Origin: a bacterium | GTDB taxonomy: Bacteria > Bdellovibrionota_B > Oligoflexia > Oligoflexales > CAIYRB01 | NCBI GenBank assembly: GCA_900299215.1 | Contig: OMIY01000184.1 | Location: forward strand, 1-36,308 | Reading direction: 5' to 3' | DNA: 36,308 nt | In this document: positions 25,634 to 34,731 of the stretch, in pieces | Layout of the letters: each line of letters starts with the position of its first letter | Numbering within the stretch: position 1 is the stretch's first letter | The notes under the pieces: model-generated | Databases searched by the model: none | Seen by the model: the letters and a program-made list of their open reading frames with translations, nothing else | Told to the model about the DNA's origin: nothing | Made by a program: the position numbers and the translations under genes

Positions 25634-26665
25634 TTCCAGGGAGGCAAGAGTCAGGTAGCTCAAGGCTTTCTGTCGCCACTTTTTTTGTTCCATTGGAGGG
25701 CAGTCATACAGGTGCCAAAGGCAAAGGCGAGCGCGCAACATAGCTCTGTAGCTCAAGTAAAAACTATGAACTACTGGATGAATGTGATCATCGCTCATGG
25801 CCTGGTAGGTTTCTCGGATTGCTGTGCCAATTTCGTTGGCGCCTAGATAAGTGAGCTCCAAAGTTAGATAGGCGAGTTCATCGGCAGAGTCTAAAATGCG
25901 TAAATCTGGTGAAAACTCCAAGCAATCGAAGATGGGGCAGTCGTCCGTCAGGCAGATGTGTTCAGGTCTCAGGTCACCATGTCCATCGACGATTCGAGCA
26001 TCACAAACACGCGCATTAAAGAGGCGATGATCAGTGATGAGCAAATTCTCAAGCTCACTGATTAGCGATTCAACTAAGGTCGCCGGTAAGTCAAGTTCAG
26101 TTCTCAGCAATAAATCATGCTCGATTTTTAGGCGACGGAGCAAAAGTTCCAAGTGAGCTTCTGGAGCAAGGGTAGATTTTCGGGTTAGTTGGTAAAACGT
26201 GACGAGCTTGCTCGAGAGCTTGTCCACATCGTCAGTTTCAACAGAGTCGGATTTAGCTAGCACATCAAGCATGCGATCATGGGGCAGTCGACGCATATGG
26301 ACAAGCCAGTCGATGACCACACCCGAACCGTCGAGTATTATGTGGCCCTCAGTGTTGCGAGTCACTTTTGTTAGGCCATAATAGACGCTCTGGGCTAAGC
26401 GGCGGTTTAGAGCGATTTCAAGTCGTGCGTTGAAAAGCCTAGCGTCAGCGGTAGAAAGATCGATGAACGGTTTCAGCACCGGCTTTTTTAATTTGAAAAC
26501 TTCGCGTTCAGTAAAGAATAAGTACGATAGATGCGTTTCTCGTAACAGCACGTGATCACATTTGCTGCCAAAGACTTCAGGATGCTGCAAGGCTAGAGGC
26601 AGTTCAGATGGGACTGCCGACGACAAAAAATTTGGCTCGTTTCTGTGTTCTTTCATGGCTACCAA
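25616..26665 (-). CDS. COG2187-like aminoglycoside phosphotransferase/kinase-fold protein
   Basis: THLSYLFFTEREVFKLKKPV...FIDLSTADARLFNARLEIALNRRLAQSVYYGL; catalytic DGHGDLRPEHICLTDDCPIFDCLEFSPDLRILDSADELAYLTLEL. Confidence 0.78.
   Translation of the reverse strand: MVAMKEHRNEPNFLSSAVPSELPLALQHPEVFGSKCDHVLLRETHLSYLFFTEREVFKLKKPVLKPFIDLSTADARLFNARLEIALNRRLAQSVYYGLTKVTRNTEGHIILDGSGVVIDWLVHMRRLPHDRMLDVLAKSDSVETDDVDKLSSKLVTFYQLTRKSTLAPEAHLELLLRRLKIEHDLLLRTELDLPATLVESLISELENLLITDHRLFNARVCDARIVDGHGDLRPEHICLTDDCPIFDCLEFSPDLRILDSADELAYLTLELTYLGANEIGTAIRETYQAMSDDHIHPVVHSFYLSYRAMLRARLCLWHLYDCPPMEQKKWRQKALSYLTLASLELGKSR
25621..25652. other. perfect 11-bp inverted repeat spanning the overlapping 3' ends of two convergent genes
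   Basis: GACTCTTGCCT-aattccaggg-AGGCAAGAGTC. Confidence 0.8.
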
Positions 26666-26843
26666 CCCATTGACAGAGCAGATCGCCTACTTCACTTGTA
26701 CCAGCTTCACTGGCGTCAGGCCAAGTTCACGGTGGTTGTAAAAAATCACGACTCTTGGCGATTGAGTTTCCAGCGGATTGGGGGTAATGCAGTTATGGGC
26801 GGAAGCCGAGCATAATCAGGGCGTAACCCTCGGAGGCAGCAAG

Positions 26844-27668
26844 ATGAAATTTCGGTCCACTTTAGTCTACGTCAATCTGGCACTGGGAGTATTAGCACCC
26901 AGTCTAGTGACTAGCCAGGTCATGGCTGCTGAAGGTACCGAGGATGCAGATTGCGTAATTTTCTCTGAAAACGACATGAAGGGGGAAACCTGGACGGCAA
27001 AAGTAGGCGGCAAGGATCCGTTTGCTGCCAAGCTCACCGATTGGTGGCAGGGCAAATCCAGCAGTGTATTTGTCCGTCACGGTTACGTGCTTGAGGTCTA
27101 CAGCGAGCCGTATTTTTCTGGCCGCTTCCTGTCTCTGCGGCCAGGACTTAGCAACCTGAATCAAGGCACAGAAGTGGCCAACGGCGTCAGCGTCAATTTG
27201 CAGGACGTCGGCTTTTTGAAGCAGGTGGGTTCCTATCGCTGCCGCGTGGCTACCAGCAAGGTGAGTACTCCGATAGGAGACGCGCCATGGATTGAGGGCG
27301 GTTACTACTACTGGTATTCAGGCGGGAATCACTATGACGAGAAGTGGTTGAAAATGCAGACTGTAAACGGTCACGCAATCATCACGGCTCATTCGGACGA
27401 TACCTATTCGATCAATGTTCAGGACTATGAAATCGACCTCACAGATGGGCTGGTCAAAATAAACTTCAAGGCCTATGGTGGGGTCACGGGTACTACCGAA
27501 TTTGCTTTCAAAATGGCAGCAGCGCGCACAGACTTTCACGGTATGCTGGACGAGCTAGTGGGCACCCTCAAAGTTATTGCACAAGGGTTTTACCGTCCTC
27601 ACGCAGACAAAGTCGCGCCCCCATCGCCAGAGCTAGTGGAATTGGCTGCCTTTTTCGCCACGCTTTGA
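26844..27668 (+). CDS. secreted beta/gamma-crystallin-like domain protein with unknown C-terminal domain
   Basis: Start likely at ATG 26844 (MKFRSTLVYVNLALGVLAPSLVTSQVMAAEG); Greek-key motifs CVIFSENDMKGETWTA and VLEVYSEPYFSGRFLSLRPGLSNL flanking WWQGKSSSVFV. Confidence 0.62.
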   Translation: MKFRSTLVYVNLALGVLAPSLVTSQVMAAEGTEDADCVIFSENDMKGETWTAKVGGKDPFAAKLTDWWQGKSSSVFVRHGYVLEVYSEPYFSGRFLSLRPGLSNLNQGTEVANGVSVNLQDVGFLKQVGSYRCRVATSKVSTPIGDAPWIEGGYYYWYSGGNHYDEKWLKMQTVNGHAIITAHSDDTYSINVQDYEIDLTDGLVKINFKAYGGVTGTTEFAFKMAAARTDFHGMLDELVGTLKVIAQGFYRPHADKVAPPSPELVELAAFFATL

Positions 27669-27859
27669 GACCGCGCCCAGGGGTGTAATCGCCTGAAATC
27701 ACCGCGTCTTTCGATTGAGGGCGCCAGAACCTTCGAAGCCGAAATAATCTGGGAATTTCAGCTGTTGCCAACTGGCGATGGCTGCTATAACGAAGAGCGA
27801 CGCCAACTTTCTTTCCGGGACTCCCGGTTCATCTACCAACTCAAAGTATTGGGCTGATC

Positions 27860-28840
27860 ATGGCAGCAGAGTCTAAATTGAAGTACGATCGTGATTTTCT
27901 AATTTCAGTATACAAAGATATGCTTTTTGGCCGGCGCTTTGAGGAGCGGGTCAATCAGGCTTATCAAAAGGGTAAGTTCGCAGGTTTCTGCCACTTGCAT
28001 ATTGGCCAAGAGGCAGTGTGCATAGGGGTGCAGAGATCGCTGCGTCCAAGCGACTACATGATTTCCGGCTACCGCTCGCATACTCAGGCAATAGCCAAAG
28101 GAATCGATGCCAAAGCAGTATTGTCCGAGCTTTTCGGCAAGTCCGATGGCTGTGTCAGGGGCAAGGGTGGATCGATGCACATGTTTAGCAAGGAGCATCG
28201 GTTTCTCGGTGGTCACGGCATTGTCGGTGGACAAACGCCGATCGCGGCGGGCGTTGGCTTTGCGATCAAATACGACAAAGCTGATGACGTCATGGTTTGT
28301 TACCTCGGCGACGGTGCCTGTAACCAAGGTCAGTTTTTCGAAGCTTTGAATATGGCAGCGGCCTGGGATCTACCGGTTCTTTATATTATCGAGAACAATC
28401 AATACGGCATGGGCACAGATTTCCGTCGGGTGACCAGTGTTGAAAGTTTGGCTAAGCGGGCACTGGCTTTTGATATTGATAATTCGCAGGTCGATGGCAT
28501 GGACGTGCTGAAGGTGTATGACCATGTGAGCAGCATTGTCAGCAAGATGCGCAAAAAGCCGAAGCCGCATTTGCTAGAGGCACATACTTACCGCTACCGC
28601 GGACACTCTGTGTCAGATCCAGGAAGTTACCGGACCAAAGACGAGGTGGCGCAATTCCAGGCCAGAGATCCGATTACGACTTTGGGGGACTATCTGAAGA
28701 AACATAAGGTTGCCACCGAGGACGAACTAAAGTCTTGGGATAGGGAAATCAAGGATCAGATGACTGAGATTGAGGCGTTTGCTGACGCTTCCCCCAAACC
28801 GGATGTCTCTGAACTTTGGGATCATGTTTTTGTCGATTAA
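27860..28840 (+). CDS. pdhA: pyruvate dehydrogenase E1 component alpha subunit
   Basis: GFCHLHIGQEAVCIGV, GKGGSMHMF, TPP motif GDGACNQGQFFEALNMAAAWDLPVLYIIENNQYGMGT, HTYRYRGHSVSDPG. Confidence 0.96.
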   Translation: MAAESKLKYDRDFLISVYKDMLFGRRFEERVNQAYQKGKFAGFCHLHIGQEAVCIGVQRSLRPSDYMISGYRSHTQAIAKGIDAKAVLSELFGKSDGCVRGKGGSMHMFSKEHRFLGGHGIVGGQTPIAAGVGFAIKYDKADDVMVCYLGDGACNQGQFFEALNMAAAWDLPVLYIIENNQYGMGTDFRRVTSVESLAKRALAFDIDNSQVDGMDVLKVYDHVSSIVSKMRKKPKPHLLEAHTYRYRGHSVSDPGSYRTKDEVAQFQARDPITTLGDYLKKHKVATEDELKSWDREIKDQMTEIEAFADASPKPDVSELWDHVFVD

Positions 28841-28861
28841 GAGCACGAGGAAGTAAAACTT

Positions 28862-29842
28862 ATGGCACTCATTCAATTCCGCGAAGCAATCGGACAGGCC
28901 ATGGCTGAAGAGATGGCCCGCGACGACCGCATATTTCTAATGGGCGAAGAGGTAGCGCAGTACAACGGTGCCTATAAAGTATCGAAGGGTCTGCTCGAAC
29001 AGTTTGGTCCACGCCGAGTCTGGGACTCGCCGATCTCCGAGGCTGGATTTGCCGGTTTAGGTATCGGGGCTGCGATGGTTGGGCTTCGCCCCATTATCGA
29101 GATGATGACTTGGAACTTTGGCATCCAGGGCTTCGACCAGATTGTCAACCATGCCGCTAAAATGTGTTACATGTCTGGTGGTCAGTTCAATGTGCCAATC
29201 GTGTTTCGCGGCCCGAACGGTGCAGCGCACATGCTGGGCTCACAGCATTCGCAAAGTTTCGATGCGATGTTGACCAATGTCCCAGGGATGAAGGTGATTT
29301 CACCGTCAACCCCTTACGATGCCAAAGGGCTACTGAAGTCAGCGATTCGCGACAACAACCCAGTCATCTTTCTCGAGAGCGAAATGATGTACGGGATGAA
29401 GGGAGAGGTCCCCGAGGGTGAGTACCTAATCCCGATTGGCGTCGGTGACATCAAGCGTGCAGGTGAGCACGTCACCATCATTGCTTGGAATAAAATGCTT
29501 CACGTTGCTATGGCTGCTGCCGAGCAGCTTGCCGAGGCTGGAATCAGCGCCGAAGTACTAGACCCCCGTACACTGCAGCCACTTGATGAGGATCTGATTT
29601 TCAATTCCGTTCGAAAGACTCATCGCTTGGTGATTGTCGACGAGGGTTGGGACTTTGCTGCAACGAGCGCGCAGATCTCGGATCGCGTTCAAAAAGAATG
29701 CTTCGACGATCTCGATGCTCCGGTAGCACGAGTCAACTCACTCTTTGTGCCGATGCCATACGCCGAAGACCTCGAGCACGCGGTGTTGCCTACGGCTGAG
29801 CGTGTGGTGGCAGCCGTTAAAGAAGTTATGTACGTCGATTAA
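28862..29842 (+). CDS. pdhB: pyruvate dehydrogenase E1 component beta subunit
   Basis: FREAIGQAMAEEMARDDRIFLMGEEVAQYNGAYKVSKGLLEQFGPRRVWDSPISEAGFAGLGIGAAMVGLRPIIEMMTWNF. Confidence 0.96.
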   Translation: MALIQFREAIGQAMAEEMARDDRIFLMGEEVAQYNGAYKVSKGLLEQFGPRRVWDSPISEAGFAGLGIGAAMVGLRPIIEMMTWNFGIQGFDQIVNHAAKMCYMSGGQFNVPIVFRGPNGAAHMLGSQHSQSFDAMLTNVPGMKVISPSTPYDAKGLLKSAIRDNNPVIFLESEMMYGMKGEVPEGEYLIPIGVGDIKRAGEHVTIIAWNKMLHVAMAAAEQLAEAGISAEVLDPRTLQPLDEDLIFNSVRKTHRLVIVDEGWDFAATSAQISDRVQKECFDDLDAPVARVNSLFVPMPYAEDLEHAVLPTAERVVAAVKEVMYVD

Positions 29843-29900
29843 TCAGCGAATGAACTAGTTGGTCAGAGTTTTTTTGGATCCTTGAGGGAGGCTTAAGAGC

Positions 29901-31199
29901 ATGGCTCGTGTCATAGAAATGCCCAAACTTAGCGACACTATGGAAGAGGGCGGCATCGCCAACTGGCTCAAGAAAGAGGGCGATAAGATCGATGAAGGCG
30001 AGCCTTTGGTCGAGATCGAAACCGACAAGGCTACACAGGAATACGAATCGCCGGAAGAAGGCGTCGTTCTCAAGATATTGGTCCAGCCGGGTAAGACCGT
30101 ACCATTGCGTACGCCCATTGCTGTCGTCGGCACTGCCGGAGAAAAATACGATCTCGGTGCGCTGACTGGCGGTGCTGGCAAGGCCGGAGCGTCGGCTGCG
30201 ACTCAGGTTGCTGCTCCGCTGACTACAGCAAAGGTCCCGACCAAGCCTGCAACACCAGCGGTTACAGCTCAGCCTGTTGGTGGTGGACGCGTCAAAGCAT
30301 CGCCACTCGCGCGCAAGGTTGCAGCCGAATTGGGTGTAGATGTTTCTCAGATCGTCGGCTCCGGTCCCGCTGGCCGAGTCGTTTTGCGCGATATTGAGCA
30401 GAGCTCGGCAGGAGCCCCAGCAGCTGTCTCCACACTTAGCAAACCGAGCCAGCCGCAACCATCTGCACCGCTGCCTACTGCAAGCACCGTCGGTGCCACC
30501 GTGACGCCGGTATCGATGATGCGTAAGACAATCGCCAAAAGGCTGACCGCGGCCAAGAACGAAGCACCACATTTCTACCTAACTGTATCAGCCAACGTCG
30601 CTAAGCTTGAGGCTTGGCGTCAGGAGCTTAATGAGTCTGCTGCCAAGGTAAACGCCAAAGGCGGATCTGTGGCTAAAGTTAGCCTGAACGATGCTGTGAT
30701 CTTGGCGGTGGCTAGGGCACTCAGACACCACCCGCAAGTCAATGCATCGTGGCAGGGTGAGACTATCGTGCATCACGCAGAGGCTCACGTGGCGCTAGCT
30801 GTGGCTTTGCCCGAGGGACTGGTGACGCCAGTGATCCGTCGTGCCGAGGCATTAGGCGTTAGAGAGATCGCAGCTGCTGCCCGAGACCTTGCTACCAAAG
30901 CCAAAGACGGTCTACTAAGCAACGATGCCTACACTGGTGGTACGTTCACGATCTCTAATCTGGGTATGTTCGGTATCGAAGAGTTCACAGCGATTATCAA
31001 CCCACCGCAGGCGGCAATTCTTGCCGTGGGTGCGGCAACTCCTACACCGTGGGTAGACGATCAAGAACGTTTGGTGGTGCAGCACAGGATGAAAATGACC
31101 TTGTCGTGCGATCACCGGGTAGTCGATGGTGCCACTGGGGCGAAGTTCCTGCAAACACTGGTGTCTTATCTCGAAGATCCGATGCTCATGCTGGTTTAA
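29901..31199 (+). CDS. pdhC: pyruvate dehydrogenase E2 component (dihydrolipoamide acetyltransferase)
   Basis: Single lipoyl domain (EIETDKATQEYES), Ala/Pro linker, peripheral-subunit-binding domain (VKASPLARKVAAELGVDVSQIVGSGPAGRVVLRDI), catalytic SCDHRVVDGATGAKFL. Confidence 0.96.
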   Translation: MARVIEMPKLSDTMEEGGIANWLKKEGDKIDEGEPLVEIETDKATQEYESPEEGVVLKILVQPGKTVPLRTPIAVVGTAGEKYDLGALTGGAGKAGASAATQVAAPLTTAKVPTKPATPAVTAQPVGGGRVKASPLARKVAAELGVDVSQIVGSGPAGRVVLRDIEQSSAGAPAAVSTLSKPSQPQPSAPLPTASTVGATVTPVSMMRKTIAKRLTAAKNEAPHFYLTVSANVAKLEAWRQELNESAAKVNAKGGSVAKVSLNDAVILAVARALRHHPQVNASWQGETIVHHAEAHVALAVALPEGLVTPVIRRAEALGVREIAAAARDLATKAKDGLLSNDAYTGGTFTISNLGMFGIEEFTAIINPPQAAILAVGAATPTPWVDDQERLVVQHRMKMTLSCDHRVVDGATGAKFLQTLVSYLEDPMLMLV

Positions 31200-31202
31200 T
31201 TA

Positions 31203-31556
31203 GTGAAATTTGTTTATCTGACAGTATTGCTTTGCACAGCGCTATCGCTGGGGTGCCGCGCCAAACACAAGTCCCACGCGGACGAGGCGTCGTCACCTCC
31301 AGCTAGCGCTGTTACAGTGGATTCAGGCGAAGCCGAGCCCTCTGAGGCCGCAGAGCCAGCCTCAGTCGAGCTGAAGCAGCCTGAGCTCCTTAATGGCTAT
31401 GACTTTAACGGTCAGCACTCTTGCTTTCCCCTTGCCGCAGGGCGCCGCTGCATTGCGAGCCTCACCTCATTGGCCTCCGCTTGCCGCCAGGTTAATGGTG
31501 AAGTTCTAGTGTGTGAAGATTGCCGTCAACTGTGCAGTCGTCTACTTAAGCCTTAA
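31203..31556 (+). CDS. small Cys-rich putative lipoprotein
   Basis: MKFVYLTVLLCTALSLGC lipobox; C-terminal Cys cluster CFPLAAGRRCIASL...ACRQVNGEVLVCEDCRQLCSRLL. Confidence 0.6.
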   Translation: MKFVYLTVLLCTALSLGCRAKHKSHADEASSPPASAVTVDSGEAEPSEAAEPASVELKQPELLNGYDFNGQHSCFPLAAGRRCIASLTSLASACRQVNGEVLVCEDCRQLCSRLLKP

Positions 31557-31670
31557 TCTCGCCTCACTCTTGAGTGTCTATATGCAACCACTCGAGCCTT
31601 TTGCGCTTTAGTGTTAAGATATGGATACCGCTAGAACTCTCCTTTAGATTCTTCCCCGAGGACAACAAGT

Positions 31671-34600
31671 TTGAAATCGCAGTGGCCACTGGATATTCCC
31701 AGAGGTAAGCGCTTTGTTGCAGGCGCTGCGATGCTTTTTTTCGCGCTATTGTTAGTGGTCATCTGGCGTGAAGTTTACTCGAGTAAAATTCAGTCTAAGA
31801 TTTTTAGTGCCAAAGCCGCTGAGCTAGGGTTTCGCCTAGAGACTGGTCCTAGTCGTAGCATCGTGTTTCCGACCGCTGGTCCTTTCGACGATATGTTAGG
31901 CTACACTCTCATTCCCGCAATTTCTGAACGCGTCACCAAGAGAGGCTACGAAATCAGGGCGCAGGCACGCCTATCGCCAGAGCATTTTAGGTTAGCTCGG
32001 TCTGGTGCGATTTATCCAATTTACAAAGAAAAGGCCCAAGTTGGACTTGCCATCTCTGACGCTTCGGAGAAGCCGCTTTTCTCGGCTCTTTATCCGCAAC
32101 TGAGTTACGACGATTTTGAGGATATCCCGCCAGCAATTTGGCGCACGCTGCTATTGATCGAAAACCGCGACTTACTTGATAAGCGCTATCCTTACAAAAA
32201 TCCTACGCTCGACTGGAGTCGACTTTTTGTCGCTATATTAGATAACGTTGTCAGCAAATTTTGGCCTTCACATGAAAGTCCTGGTGGTAGCACCCTAGCG
32301 ACACAACTTGAAAAGTATCGCCATTCACCTGATGGTCGTACGGCTTCAGCGCGGCAAAAATTGGTTCAGATGATTTCGGCAAGTCTTAGGGCTTACCAGG
32401 ACGGTCGCAATACGATGGAGGCGCGTAAACGCATCGTCAAAGATTACATCAACACTGTCCCACTTGGCGCAGTGCCTGGTGCCGGTGAGATTCGTGGCAT
32501 CGGTCATGCCTTAGCCGCTTATTTTGGTGCGAGCTTTGTGGAAGTTACGGATTTACTCAGAGATATCAAGAAAAAGGAAACCGATCCTGACCGTGTATTG
32601 GCGAAGGCTGTTGCCTACAAACAGATCATGGCGCTTTTTCTCGCGCAACGACGTCCTGCTTTTTATCTAGGCCAAGATCAAGACGCCCTCAGAGAACTAG
32701 TCGATCGGCACATAGACGTTATGATACGGGGTAAAGCTCTGCCCAAAAATATGCGGCGTGCTGTCACTCAGGCAGAGCTGAATTTTCGCTCGGGCGGAGC
32801 GATTTTTCAGCCGGAGAAGTTGAGTTTTGTCGAGCGCAAGGCTGCCAACGCGGTGCGAGTTCACCTGCTAAATTATTTCGGATTTGATCGTCTTTATACC
32901 TTAGATCGGTTGGACCTTCATGTGCAGTCGACGATCGACTACCCAACCCAAAAGGCGGTTCAGGAAGTTTTGATTAAACTGAAAGACTTGGACTTTGCCA
33001 AAACGCAAGGACTGCTTGATAAAAGGTTACTTGCAGACGGCGACCCTAAAGATGTGATTTACAGTTTTACCCTGCGTGAAAGGCGCCATAATGCCAACTT
33101 GCTGCGTGTGCAGGCGGATAACGTCGATGGTCCCTTCAATGTCAGTGAGGGCGGCAAGTTGGAACTTGGATCGACGGCGAAGCTGCGAACCTTAGTGACT
33201 TATCTTGAGGTGATAGAGGAGCTTTGGCAACGTCACCGTCGCATGAATGAGTCAGAGCTTAAAGCGGCGTTGCAAAGCGTGGATCCATCTGACCATCTCA
33301 GTAGCTGGGCGCTGGGCTTTTTGCTTCAAAATCAAGAAGCTGATTCTAGGAGTTTAGAGGCAATCTTTAACGCTGCTTTGGAACGTCGTTATTCGGCAAA
33401 TCCCGGTGAAAAGTTTTTAACGAGCGGCGGTGTGCACCACTTTAATAATTTTGAAAAAACTGACAACAGTCGCGTCGTTGATGTCAGAGAGGCCGTGCGC
33501 AAATCAATTAACCTACCATTTGTGCGTATGATGCGAGATATTGTGCATTACTTTATCGCGCAAATTCCTGGTGGCTACCAGATGTTAGCCGATGTCAATA
33601 ATCCAAATAGACGCGAGTTTTTGTCAAGATTTGCCAGCAAAGAGGGGCGTGAATTTTTAGGGCGCTTCTTCCTTCGTTACCGCGGTTTGAGTTCTGATGA
33701 GATGCTGCAGGCATTGCTAAGCAGAATGCGTTTAACACCGCGCAAATTGGCCGTAGTTCATGCAACCTTGTATCCTGAGGCTACCAGTGACGATCTAGCA
33801 AATTTTTTGGCTAAACATCAGATTTCTTCGAAAAATTCTCTCAGCACTAAACGGCTTCAAGACTTACACAAATCCTTATATAACTCTGTGCGAGATCCGC
33901 AATTAAGCTTGCAAGACAAGGGTTTTATTTGCGGTGTGCATCCTCTTGAGTTGTGGTTAGTCGCCTATATGTTTAAAGCGCCAAAGGTGAGCTTCACTCA
34001 GGTGCTTAGAGCTAGCACTGGCGCTAGGCAAGAGTCCTATCAATGGCTGTTTACAGCCAAAGGTAAAAAACGTCAGGATAGCCGTATTAGGATCATGCTT
34101 GAAGATGAAGCATTTAAGCAAATCAGAGAGCATTGGGCCAAGCTAGGCTATCCCTTTGCCTCGTTGGTCCCGACTTACGCGACTGCACTAGGTAGCTCTG
34201 GAGACAAGCCCACAGCCCTAGCTGATTTGATGGGCATTATTACAAGTGGAGGTGTGCAGTACGCCAATACTCGGGTAACTTCCCTTGAATTCGCTAAAGA
34301 CACGCCATTTGAGACTCATTTTCGTGCTAAACCTAGCTTTGGTACTCGAGTCCTGTCGCGTGAATTAACTGCAGCGGTGCGTGACACCATCAAAAACGTG
34401 GTTGAATCGGGAACTGCGGTCAGGGTCAAGGGCGCCTTTGCCGATGCTACAGGGAAACCCATGACCGTGGGAGGTAAAACTGGAACTGGCGACAATCGCT
34501 ATTCAGTCTTTGCACCAGGCGGTCGCATTATAGAATCTCGCGCCGTCAGCCGAACTGCCACGTTCGTCTTTTATATTGGGGATCGTTTCTTTGGTACGAT

Positions 34601-34730
34601 CACGGCGTATGTCCCCGATGCCTCCGCCTCAAAGTTTAGCTTTACCAGTGCGTTGCCTGTGCAAATCCTCAAAATTTTGGCTCCTAAGTTACGTCCTCTA
34701 ATTAATGCGCAGATCACGGCGGAAAAATAA
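31671..34730 (+). CDS. divergent class A penicillin-binding protein-like (GT51-like region plus transpeptidase), 1019 aa
   Basis: TTG start; N-terminal TM; IENRDLLDKRYPYKNPTLDWSRL, GGSTLATQLEKYRHSPDGRTASARQKL, RIVKDYINTVPLGAVPG; transpeptidase STAK, KSIN, GGKTGTGDNRYS. Confidence 0.82.
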   Translation: MKSQWPLDIPRGKRFVAGAAMLFFALLLVVIWREVYSSKIQSKIFSAKAAELGFRLETGPSRSIVFPTAGPFDDMLGYTLIPAISERVTKRGYEIRAQARLSPEHFRLARSGAIYPIYKEKAQVGLAISDASEKPLFSALYPQLSYDDFEDIPPAIWRTLLLIENRDLLDKRYPYKNPTLDWSRLFVAILDNVVSKFWPSHESPGGSTLATQLEKYRHSPDGRTASARQKLVQMISASLRAYQDGRNTMEARKRIVKDYINTVPLGAVPGAGEIRGIGHALAAYFGASFVEVTDLLRDIKKKETDPDRVLAKAVAYKQIMALFLAQRRPAFYLGQDQDALRELVDRHIDVMIRGKALPKNMRRAVTQAELNFRSGGAIFQPEKLSFVERKAANAVRVHLLNYFGFDRLYTLDRLDLHVQSTIDYPTQKAVQEVLIKLKDLDFAKTQGLLDKRLLADGDPKDVIYSFTLRERRHNANLLRVQADNVDGPFNVSEGGKLELGSTAKLRTLVTYLEVIEELWQRHRRMNESELKAALQSVDPSDHLSSWALGFLLQNQEADSRSLEAIFNAALERRYSANPGEKFLTSGGVHHFNNFEKTDNSRVVDVREAVRKSINLPFVRMMRDIVHYFIAQIPGGYQMLADVNNPNRREFLSRFASKEGREFLGRFFLRYRGLSSDEMLQALLSRMRLTPRKLAVVHATLYPEATSDDLANFLAKHQISSKNSLSTKRLQDLHKSLYNSVRDPQLSLQDKGFICGVHPLELWLVAYMFKAPKVSFTQVLRASTGARQESYQWLFTAKGKKRQDSRIRIMLEDEAFKQIREHWAKLGYPFASLVPTYATALGSSGDKPTALADLMGIITSGGVQYANTRVTSLEFAKDTPFETHFRAKPSFGTRVLSRELTAAVRDTIKNVVESGTAVRVKGAFADATGKPMTVGGKTGTGDNRYSVFAPGGRIIESRAVSRTATFVFYIGDRFFGTITAYVPDASASKFSFTSALPVQILKILAPKLRPLINAQITAEK

Positions 34731-34731
34731 C

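Noticed and set aside
29826-30572. 248-aa ORF on the minus strand
   Set aside because: Lies antisense to pdhC; Arg/Cys/Ser-rich composition typical of shadow ORFs, no recognizable domain.
31563-31576. CACTCTTGAGTG inverted repeat upstream of the PBP-like gene
   Set aside because: Five-bp arms with a 2-nt loop, no T tract; too weak to call.
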